DNA of 24,722 nt from JAYXXU01 sp049301135 (GTDB lineage Bacteria; Pseudomonadota; Gammaproteobacteria; Pseudomonadales; Moraxellaceae), in NCBI GenBank assembly GCA_049301135.1, contig JBAQKP010000172.1:1-24722 (forward strand). Direction: 5' to 3'. Below, in pieces: positions 17,184 through 24,626 of the stretch. Every line of letters starts with the position of its first letter. The stretch's first letter is position 1. The notes below the pieces were generated by a model, which did no database searches, was not told the DNA's origin, and saw only the letters and a program-made list of their open reading frames with translations. Both the position numbers and the translations under genes were made by a program.

Positions 17184-17576
17184 TCAGACACTTTCGCACA
17201 TTTTTTCTAAAAGCGCGGCGGCGATAAACATGTTTTGTGGGACGCCATTAATCTCAAAAGCGTTGTACTCAAATGTCTGGCTGTCCTCGTCTACCGTAAA
17301 CTGCACTACCGCACGGACAGGTTTATCTGCATACGTGATATCGCCACTGACATTCACGAATGTTTGCTCGGCATCAGTCACACCAGACTCCCAAGATGGA
17401 CTGCCCATAAATCCATCGACCATTTTTTCTACTGTGGTATTCGGGCAGGACTGTATGGTTCCTCCTTTTACCATCGCGACTGTAGGGTCTAATGCACTGC
17501 AAGCAGCAAGCACGATAACAGTGCTAAACCCAAAACATTGCTTCACTTGACCATGCAAACTGACTTTATGGCTCAT
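17184..17576 (-). CDS. lipoprotein of unknown function
   Basis: A 130-residue lipoprotein. The signal sequence ends in a lipobox LAAC with the lipidated C26, followed by SALDP; the residue after the cysteine (S) fits outer-membrane sorting. The mature part is a small domain with two further cysteines (IQSCPNTTV and LEKMCESV), possibly a disulfide. It has a beta-rich middle (VSGDITYADKPVRAVVQFTV). I do not recognise the family. ATG 17576 has an excellent AAGGAG 6 nt upstream. It is convergent with the rsmB operon and has no partner gene. Confidence 0.75.
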   Translation of the reverse strand: MSHKVSLHGQVKQCFGFSTVIVLAACSALDPTVAMVKGGTIQSCPNTTVEKMVDGFMGSPSWESGVTDAEQTFVNVSGDITYADKPVRAVVQFTVDEDSQTFEYNAFEINGVPQNMFIAAALLEKMCESV

Positions 17577-17919
17577 ATCACACTCCTTGGTTTATCACTT
17601 TTTACAGCGTCGTGACCCGCGTATGCTGAGACGGTTATACGTTCATATGAAAACATGCAGGCAACGGGACTGCCCAGATTCTTCATTTTTAAAGAATTAC
17701 AATATTCAGTGATTACGTCAACTGCTGATGACCATCAATACGTCAAACTGTGTCGTACTAAATAAACTTGTCACCCAGCCCTATACATATTTGTACGACA
17801 TCTTGAACAATACAGAACAGTTCTATGTGTGTCGTCAGTTACCCTCTGCCTACTTTCAGTCATCTCAAAATAAGACTATTATGACCATAATCATCTGCGG
17901 CTGTAAAAGGGGATTCGAC
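17577..17919. other. intergenic stretch holding a decayed yefM promoter and 5' end
   Basis: No intact gene. The segment 17766-17843 is clearly related to 18616-18698, the promoter, operator and first codons of yefM. It keeps TTGTCA, TATACA, TGTACG and TGAACA. It also keeps an ATG at 17825 followed by codons for C-V-V-S-Y, against R-V-V-S-Y in yefM. Compared with the intact copy, 9 bp are missing between -35 and -10 (8-bp spacer). The reading frame stops at 17882. It looks like a relic. Confidence 0.7.
17877..17891 (+). promoter_or_regulatory. palindrome over a candidate -10, probable antitoxin operator
   Basis: ATTATG-AC-CATAAT is an inverted repeat with perfect 6-bp arms at 17878-17891. It covers a possible -10 (TATTAT, 17877-17882) and lies 28 nt before the Phd-like antitoxin ATG. 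Such modules are usually autorepressed at a site like this. The -35 is weak. Confidence 0.4.
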
Positions 17920-18183
17920 ATGCCAAACCAGTGGAGCATCGCACAGGCCAAAGCGCAGTTTAGTGCCGTCATCCGCCAAGCCTACGAACAGCACCAGCCA
18001 CAAATCATCACCCATCACGGACAAGGCCGTGTGGTGATTGTCCGTTACGATGATTGGGTGCAACAGCAACAGCCTAAAACCAGTCTGGTTGAGTTTTTTG
18101 CGTGCTCACCGTTGGCAAACGTCGCGCTCGAACTGCCAACACGAGATGCGACTGATGACCAGCATCGTGAGGTGAGTTTTTGA
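17920..18183 (+). CDS. Phd/YefM-family antitoxin of a PIN-toxin module
   Basis: An 87-residue antitoxin. The N-terminal half has the Phd/YefM fold pattern WSIAQAKAQFSAVIRQA, then a strand-turn stretch with GRVVIVRYDDW, used for dimerisation and operator binding. The C-terminal tail (about 55-87) should be the disordered toxin-binding part. ATG 17920 follows AAAAGGGG by 7 nt. The frame is open further upstream, but that part is the yefM relic read in another frame. It overlaps the toxin start by 4 nt. It pairs with a PIN toxin rather than a RelE-type toxin, a common swap for this antitoxin family. Confidence 0.85.
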   Translation: MPNQWSIAQAKAQFSAVIRQAYEQHQPQIITHHGQGRVVIVRYDDWVQQQQPKTSLVEFFACSPLANVALELPTRDATDDQHREVSF

Positions 18184-18602
18184 ATTTTTTGCTAGATACC
18201 AATATTCTGTCTGAGTTAATTCGACCGCAACCTCATCCAGCAGTCATTGGCTGGCTACAAGCTCAGCCGGAAACTGCTTACTATTTCAGTGTCGTCACGC
18301 TGTCTGAACTTGCATTTGGGGTGGCGCGTTTGCCAGAGGGTCAACGCAAAGCGCAAATGCAGGACTGGCTCAGTCGTGACTTGCAGCAGCGTTTTATTGG
18401 GCGGATTCTGCCGGTATCTGATGCCGTTGGACTGTGCTGTGGTGAGCTTCGTGCTATACGACAATCGTGTGGTAGGCCGCTTGCGTTGGCAGATGGTTTG
18501 ATTGCTGCGACCGCTGCCAGTCACGCGATGAGTTTGGTCACCCGAAATACTAAGGATTTTGAGGAGCTTGGGCTGGATTTGATCAATCCTTGGCAGATTT
18601 AG
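18180..18602 (+). CDS. VapC-like PIN-domain toxin
   Basis: A 140-residue PIN ribonuclease, toxin of the upstream antitoxin. The acidic metal-binding site is complete: D6 (LLDTNILSEL), E43 (VVTLSELAFGV), D105 (LALADGLIAATA) and D126 (TRNTKDFEELG). It resembles the FitB/VapC branch. It starts with TTG overlapping the antitoxin stop (TTGA), with GAGGTG 5 nt upstream. The rare start and overlap keep toxin output below antitoxin. The RNA target, often tRNA in this family, is unknown. Confidence 0.88.
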   Translation: MNFLLDTNILSELIRPQPHPAVIGWLQAQPETAYYFSVVTLSELAFGVARLPEGQRKAQMQDWLSRDLQQRFIGRILPVSDAVGLCCGELRAIRQSCGRPLALADGLIAATAASHAMSLVTRNTKDFEELGLDLINPWQI

Positions 18603-18617
18603 GCAAAACAATTTCAC

Positions 18618-18666
18618 TTGTCACTCATCCCACCTAGTCCTATACTTGTACAGTATCTTGCACAAT
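18618..18666 (+). promoter_or_regulatory. yefM-yoeB promoter and operator
   Basis: TTGTCA (18618-18623), a 17-bp spacer and TATACT (18641-18646) form a near-consensus sigma-70 promoter. The near-palindrome ATACTTGTACAGTAT (18642-18656) overlaps the -10. It has core TGTACA, and a second core TGCACA lies 12 bp further, centre to centre. The E. coli yefM-yoeB operator likewise has a long and a short palindrome with TGTACA cores, so YefM-YoeB autorepression is expected here. Confidence 0.75.
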
Positions 18667-18679
18667 AAAGGACATTTCC

Positions 18680-18946
18680 ATGCGTGTCGTCAGTTACTCC
18701 CAAGCACGTAACAATCTGAAAAGCGTTTTTGATCAAACGATTGACGACGCTGATGTAACGATTGTGACGCGCCGCGAGGGTCAAAACGCGGTGGTGATGG
18801 GTGAGGAATACTACAACAGCCTGATGGAAACCTTGCACCTGCTCAGTTCACCGCGTAATGCCGCGCACCTTGCACAGTCGATTGCGGAGTTTCGGGCAGG
18901 CAACACACTGCGTAAAGCGTTGCTTGATGCTGATGATTTGGTATGA
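18680..18946 (+). CDS. yefM: YefM antitoxin
   Basis: An 88-residue Phd/YefM antitoxin closely patterned on E. coli YefM. It starts MRVVSYSQARNNLKSVFDQ, continues TIVTRREGQNAVVM and EEYYNSLMETLHLLSSPRN, and ends in a toxin-wrapping tail. It neutralises YoeB and, with it, represses the operon through the TGTACA-type operator just upstream. Its stop overlaps the yoeB start as ATGA. AAGGA precedes the ATG by about 7 nt. Confidence 0.94.
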   Translation: MRVVSYSQARNNLKSVFDQTIDDADVTIVTRREGQNAVVMGEEYYNSLMETLHLLSSPRNAAHLAQSIAEFRAGNTLRKALLDADDLV

Positions 18947-19206
18947 GTCGATTGCTGAGTTTTACGCCAAGTGCTTGGGAAGACTACCAATATTGGCAAG
19001 GCCAAGACAAAAAGACGCTCAAGCGCATTAATCTATTGGTGAATGCGGCGTTGCATGAGCCGTTTGTGGGGATCGGTAAGCCTGAGCCATTGTTGGGCAA
19101 TTTAAGCGGTTTTTGGAGTCGGCGGATAGATGAGAAGCATCGGCTGGTGTATGCCATAACCGATGCTGAACTGACGGTGATTGCTTGTCGTGGACATTAT
19201 GACTAA
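18943..19206 (+). CDS. yoeB: YoeB toxin, ribosome-dependent mRNA interferase
   Basis: An 87-residue RelE-superfamily toxin that cleaves mRNA in the ribosomal A site. The catalytic set aligns to E. coli YoeB with a two-residue offset: E48 (GKPEPL), R67 (EKHRLVY), H85 and Y86 (CRGHYD). The signature NLSGFWSRRID is present. It is intact and coupled to yefM. No terminator hairpin was seen in the 32 nt to the convergent membrane-protein gene. Confidence 0.95.
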   Translation: MSRLLSFTPSAWEDYQYWQGQDKKTLKRINLLVNAALHEPFVGIGKPEPLLGNLSGFWSRRIDEKHRLVYAITDAELTVIACRGHYD

Positions 19207-19238
19207 CAAAAAACCGTGACGAATATCGACTCTAAACA

Positions 19239-19658
19239 CTATGAGTTAGATCGAAATCCGCCCTTCAGTATCCAAGCGCAGACCAAGCCAGCACAATAAA
19301 GAAGTATCATTCCAAAAAACCAAGAAAGGAATGCCAAACTTACGATCTTTATAACACGCTCATCTCGTATCAAGTCAACATGCGCTATATACTCTTCACG
19401 CGTTTGCACACTAACCTCGTGAATAGAACGATATCTATTTATTGTATTGCAATCTTCAATGTAGCGCTGCGAATAGTTAGGATTTTGAATAACGGTCTTG
19501 CATTGAGGATTTTTTAGTTCAGCAAGTATATCTTCATCAGGAAAATAGTAAGAATCATGTTCTTTTGGCATATTAACAAACATAATAAAAACCGCAAATC
19601 CTAAAGATAGAATAAAAACAACGATATACAATCGCCTCCACCCATTTAACTTCGACAT
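19239..19658 (-). CDS. small two-helix membrane protein, unrecognised
   Basis: A 139-residue protein with TM helices at about 10-30 and 106-130. They flank a charged, probably periplasmic loop with two cysteines (NPQCKTV, EDCNTINRY) that may form a disulfide. The C-terminus is short and basic. I do not recognise a family. The gene is visibly richer in A+T than its neighbours and sits beside the toxin-antitoxin modules, which suggests recent acquisition. ATG 19658 has GGGAG about 9 nt upstream. It is probably monocistronic from the promoter at 19675-19703. Confidence 0.65.
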   Translation of the reverse strand: MSKLNGWRRLYIVVFILSLGFAVFIMFVNMPKEHDSYYFPDEDILAELKNPQCKTVIQNPNYSQRYIEDCNTINRYRSIHEVSVQTREEYIAHVDLIRDERVIKIVSLAFLSWFFGMILLYCAGLVCAWILKGGFRSNS

Positions 19659-19674
19659 TGGCCTTAGCTCCCTT

Positions 19675-19703
19675 GATATAATTTAACTGCCTCTCAACTG
19701 TAA
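19675..19703 (-). promoter_or_regulatory. candidate promoter of the membrane-protein gene
   Basis: On the minus strand TTACAG and TATATC are separated by 17 bp, about 17 nt before the ATG at 19658. Prediction by eye. Confidence 0.4.
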
Positions 19704-19760
19704 CGGGACTGTTTTGTAAAAACAACAATATATTCCCCTTCACATCATCCAAACCTCACG

Positions 19761-20372
19761 TTAGATCCCCCGCCCCAGCACCTTATTCACCGCCTTAACA
19801 TCATAAAAACGCGGATTAAAATCTTCTTCGACCCACTCACACATCTGCTGATGCTCCTCGTCCTGATACTCCTCACTATCAGGATGCGCAATGACATCCA
19901 AAAAATAATACCAACCATCCAGCCCACCGATATCCTCCAGCGGACACGCCCCCTCACCCACCACCACCTCAGCCAGTGGCTGTGACAACGTCACCGGCAG
20001 GATTTTTTCTAAGACAATCAGATGCTCCCAGCCCTCACCAAAATCGTATTCATATGACATCTGGTCTTTCACCTGCTGCAACACCTCAGCCAGTGTGACC
20101 TTGCTTTCATCCCGAGACGCCTCGATATTCTCGCAAGTATCGGCATCACTAAAGGTCTGACCTTGTGCAGTAAAACTGTGCAAGTGGCAATCCTCCCAGC
20201 CCATCACCACCTGCAACACCTCATGCAACTGTGCCAGCGTCAGCTTGCTCTGCACATTGACGCGCCGCCAGATCGCCGGTTTTGCGCCGACCAGACTGAC
20301 TTTTAATTGATAGAGCGCATTGCTTTTACCGCTTGATTTTGCAGAACTTGCCTTGTGGCTGGGCTTAGCCAT
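19761..20372 (-). CDS. plasmid pRiA4b ORF-3 family protein
   Basis: A 203-residue cytoplasmic protein of the PRiA4_ORF3 family, whose members occur on plasmids and chromosomes and have no settled biochemical role. Seen: YQLKVSLVGAKPAIWRRVNV; then LTLAQLHEVLQVVMGWEDCHLHSF; YEYDFGEGWEHLIVLEKIL; and the cysteine-containing CPLEDIGGLDGWYYFLDVI. All are family hallmarks in the usual order. The N-terminal 18 residues are Lys/Ser-rich. ATG 20372 has GGAG 9 nt upstream. ATG 20378 and GTG 20387 are also in frame. The gene begins 8 nt inside the end of the aldehyde dehydrogenase gene, so the two are probably translated from one mRNA. Confidence 0.85.
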   Translation of the reverse strand: MAKPSHKASSAKSSGKSNALYQLKVSLVGAKPAIWRRVNVQSKLTLAQLHEVLQVVMGWEDCHLHSFTAQGQTFSDADTCENIEASRDESKVTLAEVLQQVKDQMSYEYDFGEGWEHLIVLEKILPVTLSQPLAEVVVGEGACPLEDIGGLDGWYYFLDVIAHPDSEEYQDEEHQQMCEWVEEDFNPRFYDVKAVNKVLGRGI

Positions 20373-21822
20373 GATCATTTGCTCCACAGATCACCAGCAC
20401 GCGCTCTTCAGTCATATCCAGCATCGCCGCCCGAATCCCCTCGCGCCCCAAGCCGCTGTCTTTTACGCCACCATACGGCATGTTATCGACACGGAAGGTA
20501 GGCACATCATTAATAATCACCCCACCGACATGCAGTGTGTCCCACGCCTCAAACATCTGATTGATATTTTGCGTATACACACCCGCTTGCAGTCCAAATC
20601 GACTTTGATTGATCAGGTCTAAACCCTCGCGGAACGACTGGTATTGCTGGAGCACCACCACAGGGCCAAACGCTTCATTTTCAATCACATCACAGCCTTC
20701 CGGTACATTTTCCAACACCGTCGCCTGTAACATCGCGCCGTTCAATTCACCGCCGCAGAGCAAATTTGCACCTTTGGCAACCGCTGCATCAATCCACTGT
20801 TTCAGACGTTCGGCTTCTTTATGCTTGATCATTGGACCAACCACAGTGGACTCCAGTTGTGGATTGGCGGGGATCAGTTTTGCCACCCGCGCCACAAACT
20901 TGGCTTTAAGCTGGTCATAAATCACCGCATGCACCACAATGCGCTGCACACTGATACAGACCTGCCCCGACTGGCCAAAACTCCCCGCCACCAAGCGATC
21001 TAACGCCGCATCAATATCGGTATCTGGCTCAATCAACACTGCTGCATTGCCGCCGAGTTCCAGCACGACTTTTTTGCGACCTGCCCGCGCCTTCATGTCC
21101 CAGCCGACCTGATCTGAACCGGTAAAACTCAGCAATTTCAAACGGTCATCAGTCACCAAAACATCTGCCGCTGCTCGCTCACATGGCACAATCGAAAATG
21201 CGCCCTGCGGTAAATCCGTTTCAGCCAGCACCTCCGCCATGATCAATGCACTGATCGGGGTCAGACTGGCGGGCTTCAACACAAATGGACAACCGGCCGC
21301 AATCGCAGGCGCGATCTTGTGCGCGGTCAGGTTTAGCGGAAAATTAAACGGGCTAATAAACGCACATGCCCCAATCGGCACACGCTGCACCATGCCGCGA
21401 TAACACGCCGCCGCAGGCGTCACATCCAGCGGCATCACCGCGCCCAGATCAGTCTGCGTGACCGCATCGGCCGCCAGCTGAAACGTACTAATCAAGCGTG
21501 TCACCTCTGCCCGCGCCGCCAGAATCGGCTTACCGCCTTCCACCACCAAGACCTGCGCAAGCTCCTCACGCCGTTCCGTAAAACGTCGCACACAATGCAA
21601 TAAAATCGCCTGCCGCTGATAGGTTTTAAGCTGTGCCATCGGCCGCTCGGCTGCCACCGCCGCCGCAATCGCATGCTCCATCAGATCAGCGTCGGCAAGG
21701 CCGACCTGCGCCACCACTTGCCCCGTATATTTGTCTTCAACATCCAGCCACTGCTTCGGCTGCACGGCTTGATTGGCAACATATAACGGATAACGGGCGG
21801 CAAAATGAAACGGCATTGACAT
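20365..21822 (-). CDS. NAD(P)-dependent aldehyde dehydrogenase
   Basis: A 485-residue aldehyde dehydrogenase superfamily enzyme that oxidises an aldehyde to the acid. Catalytic residues are complete: N160 (FISPFNFPLN), K183 (VLKPAS), E255 (VLELGGNA) and nucleophile C289 (GQSGQVCISVQR). The C-terminal NEAFGPVV motif is also there. Overall pattern resembles the glyceraldehyde-3-phosphate/lactaldehyde-type branch, but substrate cannot be assigned. ATG 21822 is favoured by AGGA 8 nt upstream; the open frame extends to 21849 without a ribosome site. It is divergent from the outer membrane protein gene and overlaps the pRiA4b-like gene downstream. Confidence 0.92.
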   Translation of the reverse strand: MSMPFHFAARYPLYVANQAVQPKQWLDVEDKYTGQVVAQVGLADADLMEHAIAAAVAAERPMAQLKTYQRQAILLHCVRRFTERREELAQVLVVEGGKPILAARAEVTRLISTFQLAADAVTQTDLGAVMPLDVTPAAACYRGMVQRVPIGACAFISPFNFPLNLTAHKIAPAIAAGCPFVLKPASLTPISALIMAEVLAETDLPQGAFSIVPCERAAADVLVTDDRLKLLSFTGSDQVGWDMKARAGRKKVVLELGGNAAVLIEPDTDIDAALDRLVAGSFGQSGQVCISVQRIVVHAVIYDQLKAKFVARVAKLIPANPQLESTVVGPMIKHKEAERLKQWIDAAVAKGANLLCGGELNGAMLQATVLENVPEGCDVIENEAFGPVVVLQQYQSFREGLDLINQSRFGLQAGVYTQNINQMFEAWDTLHVGGVIINDVPTFRVDNMPYGGVKDSGLGREGIRAAMLDMTEERVLVICGANDHG

Positions 21823-22040
21823 GAAAAACATCCTAGCGGCATACATCAAAAAAATGAAAAACCAACGCGAACCTTGCGCAGTGATCGGCTTTTATCCTGT
21901 GTGCATACTGGCAGAAAACCCAGATTGCGCCAACATTCAACTGATCGATTAAATCGTTAACAGCCCGAATAATCGCAGCAGATCAACTCAATTTATCCTA
22001 TGCTATAAGCTGATCACTTTAAGACACACCGGATATTGAT

Positions 22041-22793
22041 ATGCAAAAACTCGCCCTCACCGTTGCCAGCGTCACTGCATTGATGCTCGGTAGCGCCCCT
22101 GCCCAAGCCGATTTTGTCGGCATCTATGCCAGTGCCGACTATTGGAATTATGACGGTGCCGCCAGCGTCGCCGAAGCCAATAAAACGCCTGAACAGTTTG
22201 ATCTGGGTAGCGAAAAGCAAGCCAGCATCAGCGTGTCGGTCGAACATCCTGTTCCATTAGTTCCCAATGTGCGGGTGCGCCACACCAGTTTAAAAGGTGC
22301 CGACACCCTGAACAGTTTGGCATTCGCGTTCGATAATCAACTCTATGTTGGTGATGTCAATCTGGCACTAGACTTTACCAGCACCGATCTGATTTTGTAT
22401 TACGAGATCCTTGATAACGTGGTCAGTGTCGATGTCGGCGTTGCTGCCAAGCAATTTGACGGTGAACTGCTGGTACAAGGCAATACTCCACTACCGACCA
22501 CCAGCACGGTCAAATTTACCGAAATCATCCCAATGGCTTACGCGTCGGTCGGTGGTAGCTTGCCGTTTACTGGCTTTAGCTTTAAGGCCGAAGCCGCAGG
22601 CGTCAGCTATGACGGCTCATCGGTATCTGACATCCAAGCCGAAGTTAAATATGATTTTATTGATAATCTGGCGGTCGATCTTGGCCTAAAAGCAGGCTAT
22701 CGTCAGCTCAAAGTCGATCTCAAAGATGTTGAAAATACCGATGCCAATCTGGATTTTAAAGGGCCCTATGTCGGCCTAGAAATCCATTTTTAA
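22041..22793 (+). CDS. outer membrane beta-barrel protein, TIGR04219-like
   Basis: A 250-residue outer membrane protein. Signal peptide residues 1-23 have cleavage after AQA. The mature part has alternating beta-strand pattern throughout (for example VSVEHPVPLVPNVRVRHTSL and AEVKYDFIDNLAVDLGLKAG). The C-terminal residue is phenylalanine (VGLEIHF), the signature recognised by the BAM machinery. The opening VGIYASADYWNYDG resembles the TIGR04219 family. It is probably a small barrel of about eight to ten strands with unknown cargo. The gene stands alone and is followed by a hairpin at 22806-22834. Confidence 0.82.
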   Translation: MQKLALTVASVTALMLGSAPAQADFVGIYASADYWNYDGAASVAEANKTPEQFDLGSEKQASISVSVEHPVPLVPNVRVRHTSLKGADTLNSLAFAFDNQLYVGDVNLALDFTSTDLILYYEILDNVVSVDVGVAAKQFDGELLVQGNTPLPTTSTVKFTEIIPMAYASVGGSLPFTGFSFKAEAAGVSYDGSSVSDIQAEVKYDFIDNLAVDLGLKAGYRQLKVDLKDVENTDANLDFKGPYVGLEIHF

Positions 22794-22805
22794 GCACACC
22801 TTTTC

Positions 22806-22834
22806 CGCCAGTCATGCACCATACATGACTGGCG
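22806..22834 (+). terminator. hairpin after the outer membrane protein gene
   Basis: A perfect 11-bp inverted repeat (CGCCAGTCATG with CATGACTGGCG) and a 7-nt loop, 13 nt after the stop codon. The following tract is only CTTTAT, so termination strength is uncertain. Confidence 0.65.
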
Positions 22835-22920
22835 CTTTATACAACTGCACAAGAAATGGGGCGAAAAGGCCGACAACTTTCGATATAACGATAGATCCAG
22901 ACTGCCACAGATTGCCCAAC

Positions 22921-23790
22921 ATGAGCGCCGCTTATCAACGCATCGCAATGGCGATTCAATACTTACAGCAGCACTATCAGCAGCAGCCTTCACTGACCGA
23001 CATCGCCGAGCAGATTCACCAAAGTCCAAGCCATTTTCAGCGCCAATTTCAAGATTGGGTCGGACTCTCACCCAAAAAATTTCTTCAGCACCTCACGCTA
23101 GAACAAGCCAAACAACAACTACAACACGCACAATCGGTGTTTGACACCAGTCAAAATCTCGGGTTATCCAGCGCCAGTCGGCTACATGACTTGTTTATTC
23201 AGATCGAAAGCATGACACCGGGCGAATTTAAATCCGGCGGCACAGCATTGACCATTGATTACGCCTTTGCACAGACCTCTTTCGGCCAAATTTTATGTGC
23301 ATCGACCCAAATCGGCCTTTGCCACTTGGCCTTTTGTGATGATCAAACGGTTGCTCTACAACAGCTTTATACCCAATACCCAAACGCTCACTATCGGCCA
23401 CTCGACAGTACCTTTCAACATTCCGTTGTCGAGCTATTGTCCGCTGCAAATCAACCGCAACAGCTTAAACTGCATCTAAAAGGCAGTGCGTTCCAGCTTA
23501 AAGTTTGGCAGGCTTTGCTGAACATTCCCGATGGCCAACTGCGCAGCTACTCACAAGTGGCTCACGGGATTGACCACATAAACGCACAACGCGCAGTGGG
23601 GAGCGCGATTGGTCAAAATCCAATCGCCGTGATTATTCCTTGTCATCGCGTCATTCAAACCAGCGGCGCACTTGGCGGCTATCGCTGGGACTTATCGCGC
23701 AAAATCAACTTGCTTGAGCATGAACTGAGGCCGGATCGACTACTTCGCAATACGGATAAAACAACCTATGCCGACCCTGATACAGCCTGA
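22921..23790 (+). CDS. Ada-like AraC/methylguanine-DNA methyltransferase
   Basis: A 289-residue fusion of an AraC-type helix-turn-helix domain (about 1-105, SLTDIAEQIHQSPSHFQRQF and MTPGEFK). The C-terminal part is an O6-alkylguanine-DNA alkyltransferase. Its acceptor is C241 in the hallmark IPCHRV, preceded by GSAIGQNP and followed by GALGGYRWDLSRK. It removes alkyl groups from O6-guanine in a suicide reaction. The N-terminal Ada zinc domain, which senses methylphosphotriesters, is absent. The start is set by frame and homology; no good ribosome site is seen. Its last 23 nt overlap alkB. Confidence 0.9.
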   Translation: MSAAYQRIAMAIQYLQQHYQQQPSLTDIAEQIHQSPSHFQRQFQDWVGLSPKKFLQHLTLEQAKQQLQHAQSVFDTSQNLGLSSASRLHDLFIQIESMTPGEFKSGGTALTIDYAFAQTSFGQILCASTQIGLCHLAFCDDQTVALQQLYTQYPNAHYRPLDSTFQHSVVELLSAANQPQQLKLHLKGSAFQLKVWQALLNIPDGQLRSYSQVAHGIDHINAQRAVGSAIGQNPIAVIIPCHRVIQTSGALGGYRWDLSRKINLLEHELRPDRLLRNTDKTTYADPDTA

Positions 23791-24415
23791 TTTATTTGAG
23801 CAGCCCGCCAAATTACCCAGATCTTTACTGCCAAACGACGGGATGGCCTACGATTATGGTGCAATCATGGCCACGACTCAGGCCGACCAATACTTTCTAC
23901 AACTTCAAAACGAAATCGACTGGCAGCCTGATCAACTCTGGATGATGGGCAAACTGATCAAAACCCGCCGATTGGTCGCATGGTATGGCTCGCAGCCGTT
24001 TCAATACGGCTACTCCAGAACTGAAAAAACCGCCCTGATCTGGACGGCTTGTCTGTTACAGCTAAAACAACTGGTCGAGCAACACACTCAGTCACGCTAT
24101 AACAGTTGCTTGCTGAATTTCTATGATTCGGGTGAGGTCGGCATGGGCTGGCACACAGACAAAGAAAAACAACTGGTACAACATGGCTCTATTGCCTCAC
24201 TGAGTTTTGGCGCGACGCGTCGGTTTGCTTTTCGGCATCTGCATACCGCTGAGCAGATCAAAGTCGAGTTACTACACGGCAGCTTATTAGAAATGAAAGA
24301 CCAGACACAGGACTACTGGCAGCATTCGCTATTAAAATCGAGCAAAATCAACACAGCACGGATTAATCTCACGTTCCGACAGATTCGGGAGGAGTCACTA
24401 CTTACAAGAGATTAG
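23768..24415 (+). CDS. AlkB-family 2-oxoglutarate/Fe(II) dioxygenase
   Basis: Oxidative dealkylation of damaged DNA or RNA bases such as 1-methyladenine and 3-methylcytosine. The 215-residue protein has the iron triad H129 and D131 (GMGWHTDKE) and H186 (YWQHSL). The 2-oxoglutarate-binding arginines are in INTARINLTFR (R198, R204). The NSCLLNFYDSG stretch is the usual NxxxxxxYxxG segment. It is closer to the ALKBH2/3-type pattern than to E. coli AlkB. It overlaps the Ada-like gene by 23 nt, giving an ada-alkB style alkylation-repair operon as in E. coli. Confidence 0.92.
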   Translation: MPTLIQPDLFEQPAKLPRSLLPNDGMAYDYGAIMATTQADQYFLQLQNEIDWQPDQLWMMGKLIKTRRLVAWYGSQPFQYGYSRTEKTALIWTACLLQLKQLVEQHTQSRYNSCLLNFYDSGEVGMGWHTDKEKQLVQHGSIASLSFGATRRFAFRHLHTAEQIKVELLHGSLLEMKDQTQDYWQHSLLKSSKINTARINLTFRQIREESLLTRD

Positions 24416-24626
24416 AAAGATCCTCATGAGTCTGATCGCCATATATAGCGTACACAACAAAAAGCAAAAGGCTGAAACATTTAAGAGCGTTTAGCTCAGT
24501 ACCATAATTTTTATGAATGCCATGCAAAACGCCATGTCGATTGGGAATTATAAGTCCCAGCTCATCTGGGATGCTATTAGTATCTTTCATAAGGTCAGTG
24601 TGGGTAAGAGAAAAACCTTTTATATG
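24402..24626 (-). pseudogene. C-terminal remnant of an unknown gene, truncated by an insertion element
   Basis: A 74-codon open stretch on the minus strand whose reading frame runs straight into the presumed element end, with a TGA at 24627-24629. The remnant contains PNRHGVLHG, then YGTELNALKCFSLL. I recall this pattern as the extreme C-terminus of several larger uncharacterised bacterial proteins (inference). An internal ATG at 24590 would give 62 residues but has no good ribosome site. Its stop overlaps the 3' end of alkB by 14 nt. The stretch is AT-rich compared with alkB. Confidence 0.5.

Noticed and set aside
17167..17550. 127-codon plus-strand frame opposite the lipoprotein gene
   Set aside because: The minus-strand frame has a lipobox and an excellent ribosome site; the plus frame has neither and is its mirror.
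17728..17919. N-terminal extension of the Phd-like antitoxin
   Set aside because: The extension reads through the decayed yefM promoter and has no antitoxin similarity; the strong ribosome site is directly before ATG 17920.
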